A stretch of 64,000 nucleotides of DNA from an uncultured Chryseobacterium sp. GTDB taxonomy: Bacteria > Bacteroidota > Bacteroidia > Flavobacteriales > Weeksellaceae. The notes beneath the pieces were generated by a model, which did not search any database, was not told the origin of the DNA, and was given only the letters and a program-made list of their open reading frames with translations. This document shows, piece after piece, positions 1 through 8,504 of this stretch. Location: assembly GCA_913775525.1 (NCBI GenBank), contig CAJYLH010000035.1:62001-126000 (forward strand). Direction: 5' to 3'. Within the stretch, counting starts at the first letter, position 1, and each line of letters starts with the position of its first letter. Both the position numbers and the translations under genes were made by a program.

Positions 1-2403
1 TTAATGTTTAGTGTATTCGGGCTTCTCCACGGGCATCATCGTCGGCATGAAATACTCATTGAGCCAGTAGAAGGTCTGCCCGTTCTGCTGTATCTTCACA
101 GCAGGATCACTCCTGTGGGCCAGCAGCCTGTCGGCAAGGGTTTTATAATTTCGGAAGTAATTCCTTACCGTTTCGTTGGTTACGATTTTTGATTTTTTCC
201 AGCCTTTCAGCTTATACTTGGACATCAATTCTTCTTCTGAATTGTCAAAGCCTGTCACCACCCCTACTGCAACAGCCATCGGCTGGTCAGACAGGTTGGC
301 TTTATTCAGCATTTTGAGTGTCGGGTTATATTTTTGTACCAGGCTCATGTATTCTTTCACAGCCTTTGACTGGTTAAAATCAGCACGTTCAGCACCGGTA
401 TGCATGTATACTTCCGTATAAAAGTTTTTCAGCCGGTCATATTCCTCTTCTGAAACCAGGATTCCCTTTTCCAGGTTCGGTTTCATGTCTTTCAGGTCCT
501 TAGGAATGTATCCTTTTACGAGGAAAGGGTTTCCGTAATTGATCAGCTGGGCCGCGATACCTGCAGGAACCGGATTCGTAAGTCCCGGATACAGGTATTT
601 GTATTTGAGGTCTACATCAGTCTTTCCTGCTCCTACGGAAGAATGGAAATAATCATTAAGTGATTTGTCCAGGGTCTCATTATCCAGGGTTACCTGTGCG
701 ATAAGGCTGTCCACAGATTTTTTAAGGTATCCCGGTGTGGCGATATCCCCTTTTTTAGGGAAGATGACGAAGCCCTGGGACATGCTCTGCTTGGGATAAT
801 CTAAGGAAAAGAACCCTTCATCCCCTTCTACAAGATTGAAGTTATTTTTGGTCAGGACATCATTCTGATTGATGATTTTCTGTTTTTTAAGCTCTGCAAC
901 GTTTTTAGCCGTATTCGTCACTACATTTTCCGAAAGCAGGACGAAATCGTTGTAAGTATCGGAAGACCTTGCACTGGTCTGGAACATGATCATCCTTGCC
1001 TGAGCCTGCGTAAGCGCATTGATGACACCGTACATATTCCCGCTCTGGCTGTCAGAGGAAGTCCCGACGGTAATCACGATATTGGTTTCATCGGGGAAGT
1101 TGGAAAGCAGGTTTCCGGCTGCCATCAGGCCTTCACTCACCGGCTGGTACCCGCTGTTGCTCGGGCAGTTCATTTCATTGCTTTTCTGGTCAATAAATGT
1201 GGTGATTTTGCTATAATCGGTATTCAGAGGTGATACCGCAACATTATCGCCACAGGAATTGCTTTTGTAAAGGACAACCCCATACCTCACAGAACTGAAA
1301 TAAGAAGGTTTTTCAAACCTCAGCTGAAGATCCTGAAGCAATGATTTTACAATAGGCGCATAGGGTGCGTTGGGTGCACTGATATCAAGGTTGAACACAA
1401 TATTGATCCGCTTATCTTTTTCAGTAATCTCCCTATAACGGTCAAAATAAATAGGTTCTCCCAATACATTGAACACATAGTTTTTGCTGTAATCCAGGAT
1501 ATTGGTGAAATACTTTGTCTTGGAATCCGGCGCAGGGACCTCATAGATCGGCAGGCTTACCGGAAAAATATTCTCCAGCGGCGTTCTTTTGTTAACATCG
1601 GTAAGCAGTACTCCCGTTTTATTTTCTGCAGTTCCGCTTCCCGGATTTCCTTCCTGGATTCCCAATGTGGTTTCCGTGATTCCGGTATCGTTTTTCATTT
1701 TGACAGCGGAACGTTCTCCCCATGCTGTAATGACATTGGAGCTTACCCAGCCGTACAGGTTCTTTCCTATGCTGTCGATATCAATAGTAGGGTTTTTACC
1801 CACCAGAAATCTCTTGTTGTTTTCCGCCTGTTTGTATACATAAACGATCTGCCCGTTCGGGATTTTCACTTTGGCCTGTTCAATAAGACTCGGCGAATTG
1901 AACACCATGATAGAGTCATTTTTATAGTACCGTTCGGAATTTTTGATGACATCGCTGTTGCTCGGCACCACAGCCACCCGTACCGGAAAGCCGGTCTTTT
2001 CGCTTTTCAGGGCGTTGTTCCACAGAAGCAGGTCAGATTCGGGCATCCATCCGTAGGTCTTCACCGATTTGGGCGATACTTTTTTCATCAGCGCATCAGG
2101 AATATATTCTGCCACCTTTACCATGCCATCCTTATGCTTAAGGACCAGCAATGGTTCCATAAAACTGACTTCCTTATACGATTTCTCATCGCTTTTGTCC
2201 AGGTAAGCCGTATTTTTGGCACGGTCTGAAATGGCAATCCAGGGAACAGATTTCTTAGGGAATCCATTGATCACGGTAGCATTGTCTATCTGACCGTACT
2301 GTGAAGGTTCAGGCGTTTTTTTCGCCGGCAGCTTTACCTGGCAACCTGTTACCAGTACTGCTGCACCTATATAATATGCTGCTAAAGGAAGTTTATTTTT
2401 CAT
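1..2403 (-). CDS. tssR: Type VI secretion system protein TssR (lipoprotein)
   Basis: 800 residues, complete: the stop codon occupies bases 1-3. The N-terminus is a lipoprotein signal with lipobox LVTGC (Cys21), so the mature protein should be membrane anchored. Two similar segments containing YGW followed by a hydrophobic stretch ending in W (around residues 117-129 and 217-229) resemble SH3b-like repeats. From about residue 331 a von Willebrand A-like region begins (INIVFNLDISAPN). TssR is one of the proteins found only in the Bacteroidota T6SS (subtype iii). It follows TssP and two TssO-like genes on the same strand, which supports the call; its exact role in the envelope complex is not readable from sequence. 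Confidence 0.85.
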   Translation of the reverse strand: MKNKLPLAAYYIGAAVLVTGCQVKLPAKKTPEPSQYGQIDNATVINGFPKKSVPWIAISDRAKNTAYLDKSDEKSYKEVSFMEPLLVLKHKDGMVKVAEYIPDALMKKVSPKSVKTYGWMPESDLLLWNNALKSEKTGFPVRVAVVPSNSDVIKNSERYYKNDSIMVFNSPSLIEQAKVKIPNGQIVYVYKQAENNKRFLVGKNPTIDIDSIGKNLYGWVSSNVITAWGERSAVKMKNDTGITETTLGIQEGNPGSGTAENKTGVLLTDVNKRTPLENIFPVSLPIYEVPAPDSKTKYFTNILDYSKNYVFNVLGEPIYFDRYREITEKDKRINIVFNLDISAPNAPYAPIVKSLLQDLQLRFEKPSYFSSVRYGVVLYKSNSCGDNVAVSPLNTDYSKITTFIDQKSNEMNCPSNSGYQPVSEGLMAAGNLLSNFPDETNIVITVGTSSDSQSGNMYGVINALTQAQARMIMFQTSARSSDTYNDFVLLSENVVTNTAKNVAELKKQKIINQNDVLTKNNFNLVEGDEGFFSLDYPKQSMSQGFVIFPKKGDIATPGYLKKSVDSLIAQVTLDNETLDKSLNDYFHSSVGAGKTDVDLKYKYLYPGLTNPVPAGIAAQLINYGNPFLVKGYIPKDLKDMKPNLEKGILVSEEEYDRLKNFYTEVYMHTGAERADFNQSKAVKEYMSLVQKYNPTLKMLNKANLSDQPMAVAVGVVTGFDNSEEELMSKYKLKGWKKSKIVTNETVRNYFRNYKTLADRLLAHRSDPAVKIQQNGQTFYWLNEYFMPTMMPVEKPEYTKH

Positions 2404-2451
2404 CCTGATTTTCTTTTATGATGGTGAGGTCCGGAGAAAGCCGGAAGTTTA

Positions 2452-3360
2452 TTATTTGCTTTGGTTGATATCTACTTTGGTTACACAGTTCTGTGCATCA
2501 TCAAAATTTACCTTTACCGTCTGAATGACATTGTTTTTATCAAACTGAAGGCCTGCACAGTACATATAGAAATTATTCACTTTACTGTCATTGACTTTCA
2601 CTACGGTATTTTCATTGTTGCACAGATAAGTTCTCAGCAGATAATTGTAATGCATATTGAAACTGTTCCCATTGGCAATCTGCTGAAGGTGATATTTAAA
2701 ATCATTATCAATTTTTGCGTAAGCATCTTCCACGCTTACTTCCTCGTCCATGGAATCGTAGCCGGAAATAATCTTGATGTGATGCAGAATAGGTTCGATA
2801 TTTTCATCAGTATAGAGCGTAACCACATAGTCACCGGGCTTTTTGTAGGAATAAATAGCCAGCTTATCCTTTGAATCTATCCTTCCGGTTTCCCCAAACT
2901 TCCAGGTGAACTGCTTCGCTTCTGAAATAGCCCGGAACTGCACATTTTCATACTGCATAGCCTGGGAAGGAGCGTCTATGGTTGTAGGAGCTACTATGGT
3001 ATCTTTAGGCTTAGGAATGCTCCTGGCTGAAACCATGACCGGAAAAGATTTGGTATATTCATTATCTATGATCAGCGTGACCTGATAATAGCCGGGTTTT
3101 GAATAGAAATGGATCCCGCTGCTTTTGTCCGAAGTAGTCCCGTCGCCAAAATTCCATCTTTTTGTTTTGGCAAACTGGGTTTTGTCTTCAAACATCAGGG
3201 TATCGCCTACCTTTACAGATGATGGGTATACCACCCCGACAATATCATCTGCGGAATGAATGACCTTCTTCTGCAGCCATAAGGCAACCAATGCGGCAAT
3301 CAGCAGGGCGGCAATGACACCGATAATGATGTTTTTCTTGTTCTTTTGGAAGTAATTCAT
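2452..3360 (-). CDS. tssP: PKD-domain T6SS protein (TssP-like)
   Basis: 302 residues. One N-terminal membrane segment (about residues 12-30) anchors a mostly extracytoplasmic protein with two PKD-like beta-sandwich domains: the first has the signature WNFGDG and then YSKPGYYQVTL (about 65-105), the second WKFGETG and YSYKKPGDYVVTL (about 150-190). The C-terminal 100 residues have no recognised domain and contain several Cys. A single-pass PKD protein next to TssO and TssR is the known arrangement of TssP in Bacteroidota T6SS loci. Gaps of 45-48 bp on each side fit one operon. The name rests on context plus domain content. Confidence 0.75.
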   Translation of the reverse strand: MNYFQKNKKNIIIGVIAALLIAALVALWLQKKVIHSADDIVGVVYPSSVKVGDTLMFEDKTQFAKTKRWNFGDGTTSDKSSGIHFYSKPGYYQVTLIIDNEYTKSFPVMVSARSIPKPKDTIVAPTTIDAPSQAMQYENVQFRAISEAKQFTWKFGETGRIDSKDKLAIYSYKKPGDYVVTLYTDENIEPILHHIKIISGYDSMDEEVSVEDAYAKIDNDFKYHLQQIANGNSFNMHYNYLLRTYLCNNENTVVKVNDSKVNNFYMYCAGLQFDKNNVIQTVKVNFDDAQNCVTKVDINQSK

Positions 3361-3405
3361 AATATGAGTGTGATGTGTTTTATTGCATATTCTTAGTGAA
3401 GCGAA

Positions 3406-3933
3406 CTATTGGGTCCTGGCTTTCAGTGCATTTTCTCTCTGGAACAGCTGGTTTTTCTTTTCCCTGAATCCTATGGAGCATTCTTCAAACTGTTTTTCAA
3501 AACTTTTGATGTTTTCAGTTTTGCTGGCAATGATTTTCTTATCATTAAAGTACATTTTGTAGAACTTGGCAATCTGTGGGTAGGCATCTTTCCTGATATC
3601 GGCGATACCATTGTTATTTTCATAATAATTCGCTATATCATTAATGCCGTACATGATGTTGTTTTCCTCAAAAGGCTGAGGCGTTTCATCACTGAGCCTG
3701 TTGATCTGCGAAAAGGTACTGTCCATCAGCTTGTACGTAAATTTCTGCTGCTGATCGAATTTGGCTTTTTCTTCAAGGTTTCTGATAGAAATCATGTCTT
3801 CATCTGAAAAAGGTGATTCAAAACCTTTCAGGAATATGATGCCTAAAAATATTAGGGCTGCAATGAGCATCAGGATGAGATATACAAACTGATACTGTTT
3901 TTCTTTTCTGGATAATGTGATGTGTCCCTGCAT
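3406..3933 (-). CDS. tssO: T6SS transmembrane protein TssO
   Basis: 175 residues. A short basic cytoplasmic head (to about residue 16), one transmembrane helix (about 17-36, FVYLILMLIAALIFLG) and a helical periplasmic portion; the end (about 145-170) is predicted coiled-coil-like with alternating charged residues. This matches the size and topology of TssO, a Bacteroidota-specific component thought to belong to the envelope-spanning part of the apparatus. It starts 10 bp after the stop of another protein of the same layout (3944-4480), so the two are probably paralogues translated together. Confidence 0.75.
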   Translation of the reverse strand: MQGHITLSRKEKQYQFVYLILMLIAALIFLGIIFLKGFESPFSDEDMISIRNLEEKAKFDQQQKFTYKLMDSTFSQINRLSDETPQPFEENNIMYGINDIANYYENNNGIADIRKDAYPQIAKFYKMYFNDKKIIASKTENIKSFEKQFEECSIGFREKKNQLFQRENALKARTQ

Positions 3934-3943
3934 AATGTCAGAT

Positions 3944-4480
3944 TTATCTTCTTCTTCGGTTTCCGGTGAATTTCCTGGTAGGATCTACTTTCAGTTCCTT
4001 GTTGGCTATGCCCACTTTTCCCCTGCACTCGCTCAGGTCCCGGAGTGCAGTCTGCTCTTTATAAGACACACTGATGATCTGGTTCTTCAGGGCAAGCATA
4101 GGGATAATCTGCTTCATCAGGATGGCGTAATGTTTAAAGTTATCCGCACTGTCTTTTCCCATAATGTTCCGGGCATCCCTGATATTGTCGCTGATGTAAT
4201 TCCTTAAAAAGATATCGTTATCCACTCTATTGATATCGAGCTGATCCATGCGGTACATAATGCTGTCCACATGAATCCTGAGAAGGTCACTGCGGGTAAG
4301 CAGCTCATGGTAATCGTCCGCCTGCCTTTTAATACCCTTCTGCTGCACGTCATAGCTTTTGAAAAAGAAAAATACGCTGATGAATGAAACAGCAGCTAAT
4401 ACGGTGAAGGACAGAATGAACTTCAGAATCCCTGTCCTGACGTCTGATTGGTTTAGTTTTTTCTCCCTGTTCGAAGACAT
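3944..4480 (-). CDS. Second TssO-like T6SS membrane protein
   Basis: 178 residues from the ATG at 4480, which gives MSSNREKK followed by one membrane helix (about residues 19-38, ILKFILSFTVLAAVSFISVFFFF). An upstream in-frame ATG at 4501 would add a poorly structured tail and was not chosen. Same architecture and length as the neighbouring TssO but little sequence identity; ends in a basic tail (RKFTGNRRRR). It is the first gene of the minus-strand T6SS operon within this window. Calling it a TssO paralogue is inference from topology and position; it could be a distinct subunit. Confidence 0.65.
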   Translation of the reverse strand: MSSNREKKLNQSDVRTGILKFILSFTVLAAVSFISVFFFFKSYDVQQKGIKRQADDYHELLTRSDLLRIHVDSIMYRMDQLDINRVDNDIFLRNYISDNIRDARNIMGKDSADNFKHYAILMKQIIPMLALKNQIISVSYKEQTALRDLSECRGKVGIANKELKVDPTRKFTGNRRRR

Positions 4481-4652
4481 ATTTTGTAGTTTGTTTGGCA
4501 TGGTGAAAATAAAAAAAAAATTTCTGTTGTACAACATCTGATTTGCAGTATTCTGCCCTATCTCTAATTATCCGAATAATAATTTTCACTTTGACAAGTT
4601 TTTCATAAATTAGACCTCGGTTTTAATCATCATCACCAAATCGATTATTAAC

Positions 4653-5324
4653 GTGAATAAATTATTAAGCAATTCTGTGCGGTTTTCTATTGCAGACAGT
4701 GATTTTTATTTCAAAAAAATAATGATCAGGACGCTTACCGAAAATCCTTTTTACATGCTCCTGAATGACTGCAATAACGGGCATGAGTTGATCAGCAGGA
4801 ACTACAGGCGACAGGAAGATGTATTCCTTATTGAGCTTTTCATGCCGGTACTCAGCGGCATTGAGGCGATTAAGTACATCCGGAAAAGCAATACAGAAAC
4901 CCCGATTATTACCTATTCAGGAACTTATCAGGAAGACATGGCGGATATACTGTCCAAACTTCCGAACATGTATTACTGCCAGAAAAAGAGCCATATTATT
5001 AAGGAGATCATCAAAGGCAGGATTGCTTCCGGAAGCTTTGATTATGAGGCTTATTCCAAGGAATGGGAACAGCATCCGCTGGCCGTCCAGGAATATATGG
5101 AAAGACAGAAAAAGAGCCAGGAACAGCTTTCCCCAACCGAGATACAGCTGATGAAATTCTGCTATGAAGGCTTCAGCAACAAGGAAATAGGAGAAAAACT
5201 CAACCTGAGTACCCGTACTATAGATACCTACATTAACCGGCTGACAGAAAAGCTGGGCTTAAAAACCAAACTTCACCTGATCCGTTTTTGTGTGGAAAAC
5301 GGCTACTATAATTCCAGCATGTAA
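4653..5324 (+). CDS. LuxR-family response regulator with Glu at the phospho-acceptor position
   Basis: 223 residues, GTG start. Residues 10-125 form a receiver-like domain: the acidic pocket is present as ADSD (14-17), and a Lys is present in YYCQKKSH, but the segment that normally carries the acceptor Asp reads LIELFMPVLSG, with Glu61 in its place. Residues 155-215 are a LuxR-type HTH (LSPTEIQLMKFCYEGFSN, then NLSTRTIDTYINRL). The gene is divergent from the T6SS operon and separated by about 170 bp, so it may control it; that link is positional only. No sensor kinase is adjacent. Confidence 0.8.
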   Translation: MNKLLSNSVRFSIADSDFYFKKIMIRTLTENPFYMLLNDCNNGHELISRNYRRQEDVFLIELFMPVLSGIEAIKYIRKSNTETPIITYSGTYQEDMADILSKLPNMYYCQKKSHIIKEIIKGRIASGSFDYEAYSKEWEQHPLAVQEYMERQKKSQEQLSPTEIQLMKFCYEGFSNKEIGEKLNLSTRTIDTYINRLTEKLGLKTKLHLIRFCVENGYYNSSM

Positions 5325-5402
5325 AAAGCGGGCTGACCCTCTTTTCATACTGAGTAAACCATAAGCGCTCAACTCTTTACCGGAAAAATATTTTCCCACT
5401 AA

Positions 5403-5435
5403 TTTGCTAATATTCAATTTTTTTAACTAAATTTG
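5403..5435 (+). promoter_or_regulatory. Bacteroidota-type promoter of the HU gene
   Basis: TTTG at 5403-5406 and TAAATTTG at 5428-5435, spaced by 21 bases, match the Bacteroidota consensus (TTTG, 19-21 bases, TAnnTTTG). The HU start codon is 30 bases downstream. Confidence 0.75.
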
Positions 5436-5465
5436 CACACCTAAAATTTAAAATTAAAAAAGGAA

Positions 5466-5756
5466 ATGACAAAGGCAGAATTGGTAAACACCATCTCAAA
5501 TAAGTTGGGAACAGAAAAGAATGAAACACAGAAAGTTGTAGAAGCTTTTATGCAGGAGATCAGGACTTCTATGTATAATGGGGATAACGTTTACCTAAGA
5601 GGCTTCGGGTCTTTTATCATTAAGACGAGAGCTGCTAAAACAGGAAGAAATATTTCTAAGAATACTGCAATCGAGATTCCTGCTCACAACATTCCTGCTT
5701 TCAAACCTTCAAAGTCTTTTGTAGAGAAAGTAAAAAACAAAGTTGCGGTAAAATAA
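5466..5756 (+). CDS. HU/IHF-family DNA-binding protein
   Basis: 96 residues, the usual HU length. It shows the helical dimerisation region (TKAELVNTISNKLGTEK), the conserved GFGSF turn (about 47-51), the beta arm with RNISKNTAIEIPA and the closing motif PAFKPSKSFVEKV. It should bind DNA as a dimer and bend it, acting in nucleoid organisation. A strong consensus promoter lies immediately upstream, and a 29-residue basic peptide gene and RNase G follow, an arrangement I associate with flavobacteria. Confidence 0.93.
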   Translation: MTKAELVNTISNKLGTEKNETQKVVEAFMQEIRTSMYNGDNVYLRGFGSFIIKTRAAKTGRNISKNTAIEIPAHNIPAFKPSKSFVEKVKNKVAVK

Positions 5757-5800
5757 CAACATTAACTGAATATTAACTAGTTACTAAAAAATTTAACATT

Positions 5801-5890
5801 ATGCCAAGCGGAAAGAAAAGAAAAAGACACAAGGTTGCAACCCACAAGAGAAAGAAAAGAAGAAGAGCAAACAGACATAAGAAGAAATAA
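5801..5890 (+). CDS. 29-residue Lys/Arg-rich basic peptide, probable ribosomal protein
   Basis: ATG at 5801, stop TAA at 5888-5890. 29 residues of which more than half are Lys or Arg, beginning MPSGKKRKRHKVATHKR and ending HKKK. It sits 44 bp after HU and is followed by a hairpin terminator, so it is very likely expressed. Composition and the spacing of basic residues resemble the C-terminal motif of small ribosomal proteins of the bS22/mS38 kind; that assignment is inference. A nucleoid-associated peptide is the alternative. Confidence 0.75.
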   Translation: MPSGKKRKRHKVATHKRKKRRRANRHKKK

Positions 5891-5920
5891 TCTTTCTTTC
5901 TCAAGATTACAATATAATAA

Positions 5921-5969
5921 TATAGTTGGTGGTTTTATTTTTTAAAGGTTCACCGACTATATTTTTGTT
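5921..5969 (+). terminator. Rho-independent terminator after HU/basic peptide
   Basis: TATAGTTGGTG (5921-5931) pairs with CACCGACTATA (5951-5961) with one G-U pair, followed by a T-rich run. Confidence 0.7.
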
Positions 5970-6121
5970 TGCAACCATAAGATTCCGGCGGAAAAGCAAC
6001 TTCTGCCTTCATTTCGGGGAAAGTATTGGTGATCTTAAATTAATTGCTATATTTATTACCCTATTAAAATAATGAAAGACATGCCTTTTTCCCGTAATCT
6101 TATTTAATTTATCTTATAAAA

Positions 6122-7681
6122 ATGAAGAAAGAACTAATAGTTTCGCATGAGGATGATCTTACGAAGATTGCACTGCTGGAAGACGGAAGACTATGTGAAC
6201 TTCATGAGCAAGAAGACAAAAGCGATTTTGTTGTTGGGGATTTGTTTATAGGAAAGGTAAAGAAGCTTGCACCCAATCTTAATGCAGCGTTTGTAAACAT
6301 CGGTTACAACAAAGACGCATTCCTGCATTACCAGGACCTGGGACCGCAATACCTTACTTACCGTAAGTTTCTGAGAGATACGATTTCTAAAAAACAAAGC
6401 ACTTCAGGCTTAAAAAATTTCGAGATACAGCCCGAAATTGACAAAAACGGAACTGTAGACAAAGTCATTGCCAAAGATGACCTTGTTCTGCTTCAGATTA
6501 CCAAAGAGCCTATTTCTACCAAGGGTCCCAGAATTTCCACGCAGATCTCCCTTACCGGGCGTTTTCTGGTTCTGATCCCTTTTGATAATAAAGTTTCCAT
6601 TTCTAAAAAAATCAGTACATCTGAAGAAAAGGAAAGACTCAGGACGCTCATTGAGAGCATTAAGCCGGAAGGCTTCGGAGTAATTATCAGAACGGTAGCT
6701 GAAGGGAAAAAAGTAGCAGACCTGCACAATGACATGAATCACCTGATTCAGAAGTGGGAAAGCACCTTTAAAAACATTCAGAAAAATAAGGTTCCGTCTA
6801 AAGTATTAAGCGAAGAAGACAAAGCCTCAGCCATCATCCGGGACAATTTCAACCAGGATTTCGTGAGCATTATCTGCGATGACGAACCGATGGTAAACGA
6901 AATGAAAAACTATCTGGAGGTTATTGCTCCGGAAAGAAAGAATATCGTCCAGTTCTACGATTCCCATATTCCTCTCCTGGAATATTACAACGTAGAAAAA
7001 CAGCTTAAACAAAGCTTCGGGAAACATGTAAACATTCCCGGCTCAAAAGGAGCTTACCTTGTGATAGAACACACGGAAGCCTTACACGTAGTAGACGTTA
7101 ACTCCGGAAACAATATAACCACCGGAACTGCAGTCAACAAAGAACACGCGCTCAGGGTCAACAAAATGGCTTCCACGGAAATTGCCAGGCAGCTCCGCCT
7201 CAGGGATATGGGAGGAATCATCGTTATCGATTTTATCGACATGACCAACCCGGAGCACCGGAAAGACCTCTATGAGCACCTCAAGCAGGAAATGACGCGC
7301 GACAAAGCCCGTCACAAAATTTTACCTCCGAGCAAATTCGGACTGATCCAGATTACCCGGCAGAGAAACCGTCCGGAAAAACAGATTGAAACCAAGGAAG
7401 AAAATCCTAACAAAGACGGAGAAATCGTAGCTCCGATTGTCATTGTGGAACGTATGGAAGAAACCCTGAGAACCATCATGCAGAAAGAAAAGGGAAAAAT
7501 TTTCCTTCATGTGCATCCTTTCGTGGAAGCTTACCTTACCAAAGGAATCAAAAGCATCCAGATGAAATGGTTCGTCAAGTACAAAAAATGGGTTACCGTA
7601 GTACCGCGCGACTCCTTTAAATATTTAGAATATAAAGTATACAATGCCAAAAAAGAAGAGCTGATAGGATATTCTAATTAA
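6122..7681 (+). CDS. rng: Ribonuclease G/E family endoribonuclease
   Basis: 519 residues, typical of RNase G rather than the longer RNase E. An S1-like domain lies at about residues 35-110 (VGDLFIGKVKKLAPNLNAAFVN), and the catalytic core shows HVVDVNSGNN and GGIIVIDFIDM, where the conserved Asp residues bind Mg2+. The enzyme cleaves single-stranded RNA in rRNA maturation and mRNA decay in the cytoplasm. I do not see the two-Cys zinc link of the E. coli enzyme. The gene has its own terminator 9 bp downstream. Confidence 0.95.
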   Translation: MKKELIVSHEDDLTKIALLEDGRLCELHEQEDKSDFVVGDLFIGKVKKLAPNLNAAFVNIGYNKDAFLHYQDLGPQYLTYRKFLRDTISKKQSTSGLKNFEIQPEIDKNGTVDKVIAKDDLVLLQITKEPISTKGPRISTQISLTGRFLVLIPFDNKVSISKKISTSEEKERLRTLIESIKPEGFGVIIRTVAEGKKVADLHNDMNHLIQKWESTFKNIQKNKVPSKVLSEEDKASAIIRDNFNQDFVSIICDDEPMVNEMKNYLEVIAPERKNIVQFYDSHIPLLEYYNVEKQLKQSFGKHVNIPGSKGAYLVIEHTEALHVVDVNSGNNITTGTAVNKEHALRVNKMASTEIARQLRLRDMGGIIVIDFIDMTNPEHRKDLYEHLKQEMTRDKARHKILPPSKFGLIQITRQRNRPEKQIETKEENPNKDGEIVAPIVIVERMEETLRTIMQKEKGKIFLHVHPFVEAYLTKGIKSIQMKWFVKYKKWVTVVPRDSFKYLEYKVYNAKKEELIGYSN

Positions 7682-7689
7682 AAAAAACC

Positions 7690-7717
7690 AAGCCTCCGCA
7701 TGCGGGGGCTTTTTTAT
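7690..7717 (+). terminator. Terminator of rng
   Basis: AAGCCTCCGC pairs with GCGGGGGCTT, closed by a short loop and followed by TTTTTT. Confidence 0.85.
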
Positions 7718-7838
7718 ACCTGATTCAGAAAAGCCTGTTTCCTGATACCTGTATTTCCATCTGCACAAATATTATGGATTTCTGCACAAAAATGGTGTAA
7801 TTATTGCGTATACCTGTTTTTTCCAGAAGATATATTAT

Positions 7839-7846
7839 TAAATTTG
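7839..7846 (+). promoter_or_regulatory. -7 box of the Nudix gene, very close to the start codon
   Basis: TAAATTTG ends only 4 bases before the ATG at 7851, so if used the mRNA would be leaderless or nearly so. No good TTTG is found at the ideal distance. Confidence 0.45.
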
Positions 7847-7850
7847 AGGT

Positions 7851-8477
7851 ATGAGTTTCGGAAAAGATTTATTAAGGAAAATTAAAAGCGCTGAATTGCC
7901 CGGCGAAAATGCCCACGGAGTGTTTTCACCGCCATACCGTCCGGTATTTACTTATGATGAAGTCATTGCCAAAAACCCGAAATTTGCTGCGGTAAACATT
8001 GTTTTGTACTTAAAAAATGATGAATGGCATTTTCCCCTGATCCAGAGGACCGTTAATGTACATGACCGCCACAGCGGACAGATCTCGCTTCCAGGAGGAA
8101 AACGGGAAGAGATGGACCGCGATTTTGCCCACACCGCCATCCGGGAAACTTCCGAAGAGATTGGGATTGAGGAGCACTATGTACGGATTATCCGGGAAAT
8201 GTCGCCGATCTATATCCCGCCCAGCAATTTTTATGTTTATCCTTATATATCATATTCCAAGAGAAATCCTGTTTTTATCCTGCAGGAGTCTGAAGCCCAG
8301 GAAGTGATAGAGTTTCCGGTGACTTCATTCCTGAGTATGCCCGATACCCCTGAAATCATGCCTTTGCCCGGTGCGGGCGGACATGAGGTTCCGGTGATTA
8401 ATTTCAACGGATATATCATCTGGGGAGCCACGGCGATGATCCTGAGCGAATTCAGCCAGTTGCTGAAAAAAATGTAA
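7851..8477 (+). CDS. Nudix hydrolase, CoA pyrophosphatase (NudL-like)
   Basis: 208 residues. The Nudix box runs from GGKREEMD to RETSEEIGI with the REXXEEXG core complete. Just before it the sequence QRTVNVHDRHSGQISLPGG matches the motif that marks the CoA/NADH-pyrophosphatase branch (R, H, GQISxPGG). The expected reaction is hydrolysis of CoA and its derivatives to phosphopantetheine and 3',5'-ADP. The following acyltransferase gene starts 28 bp downstream on the same strand. Confidence 0.85.
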   Translation: MSFGKDLLRKIKSAELPGENAHGVFSPPYRPVFTYDEVIAKNPKFAAVNIVLYLKNDEWHFPLIQRTVNVHDRHSGQISLPGGKREEMDRDFAHTAIRETSEEIGIEEHYVRIIREMSPIYIPPSNFYVYPYISYSKRNPVFILQESEAQEVIEFPVTSFLSMPDTPEIMPLPGAGGHEVPVINFNGYIIWGATAMILSEFSQLLKKM

Positions 8478-8504
8478 CTTTGTATGATTGTGTTTAATTG
8501 AAAG

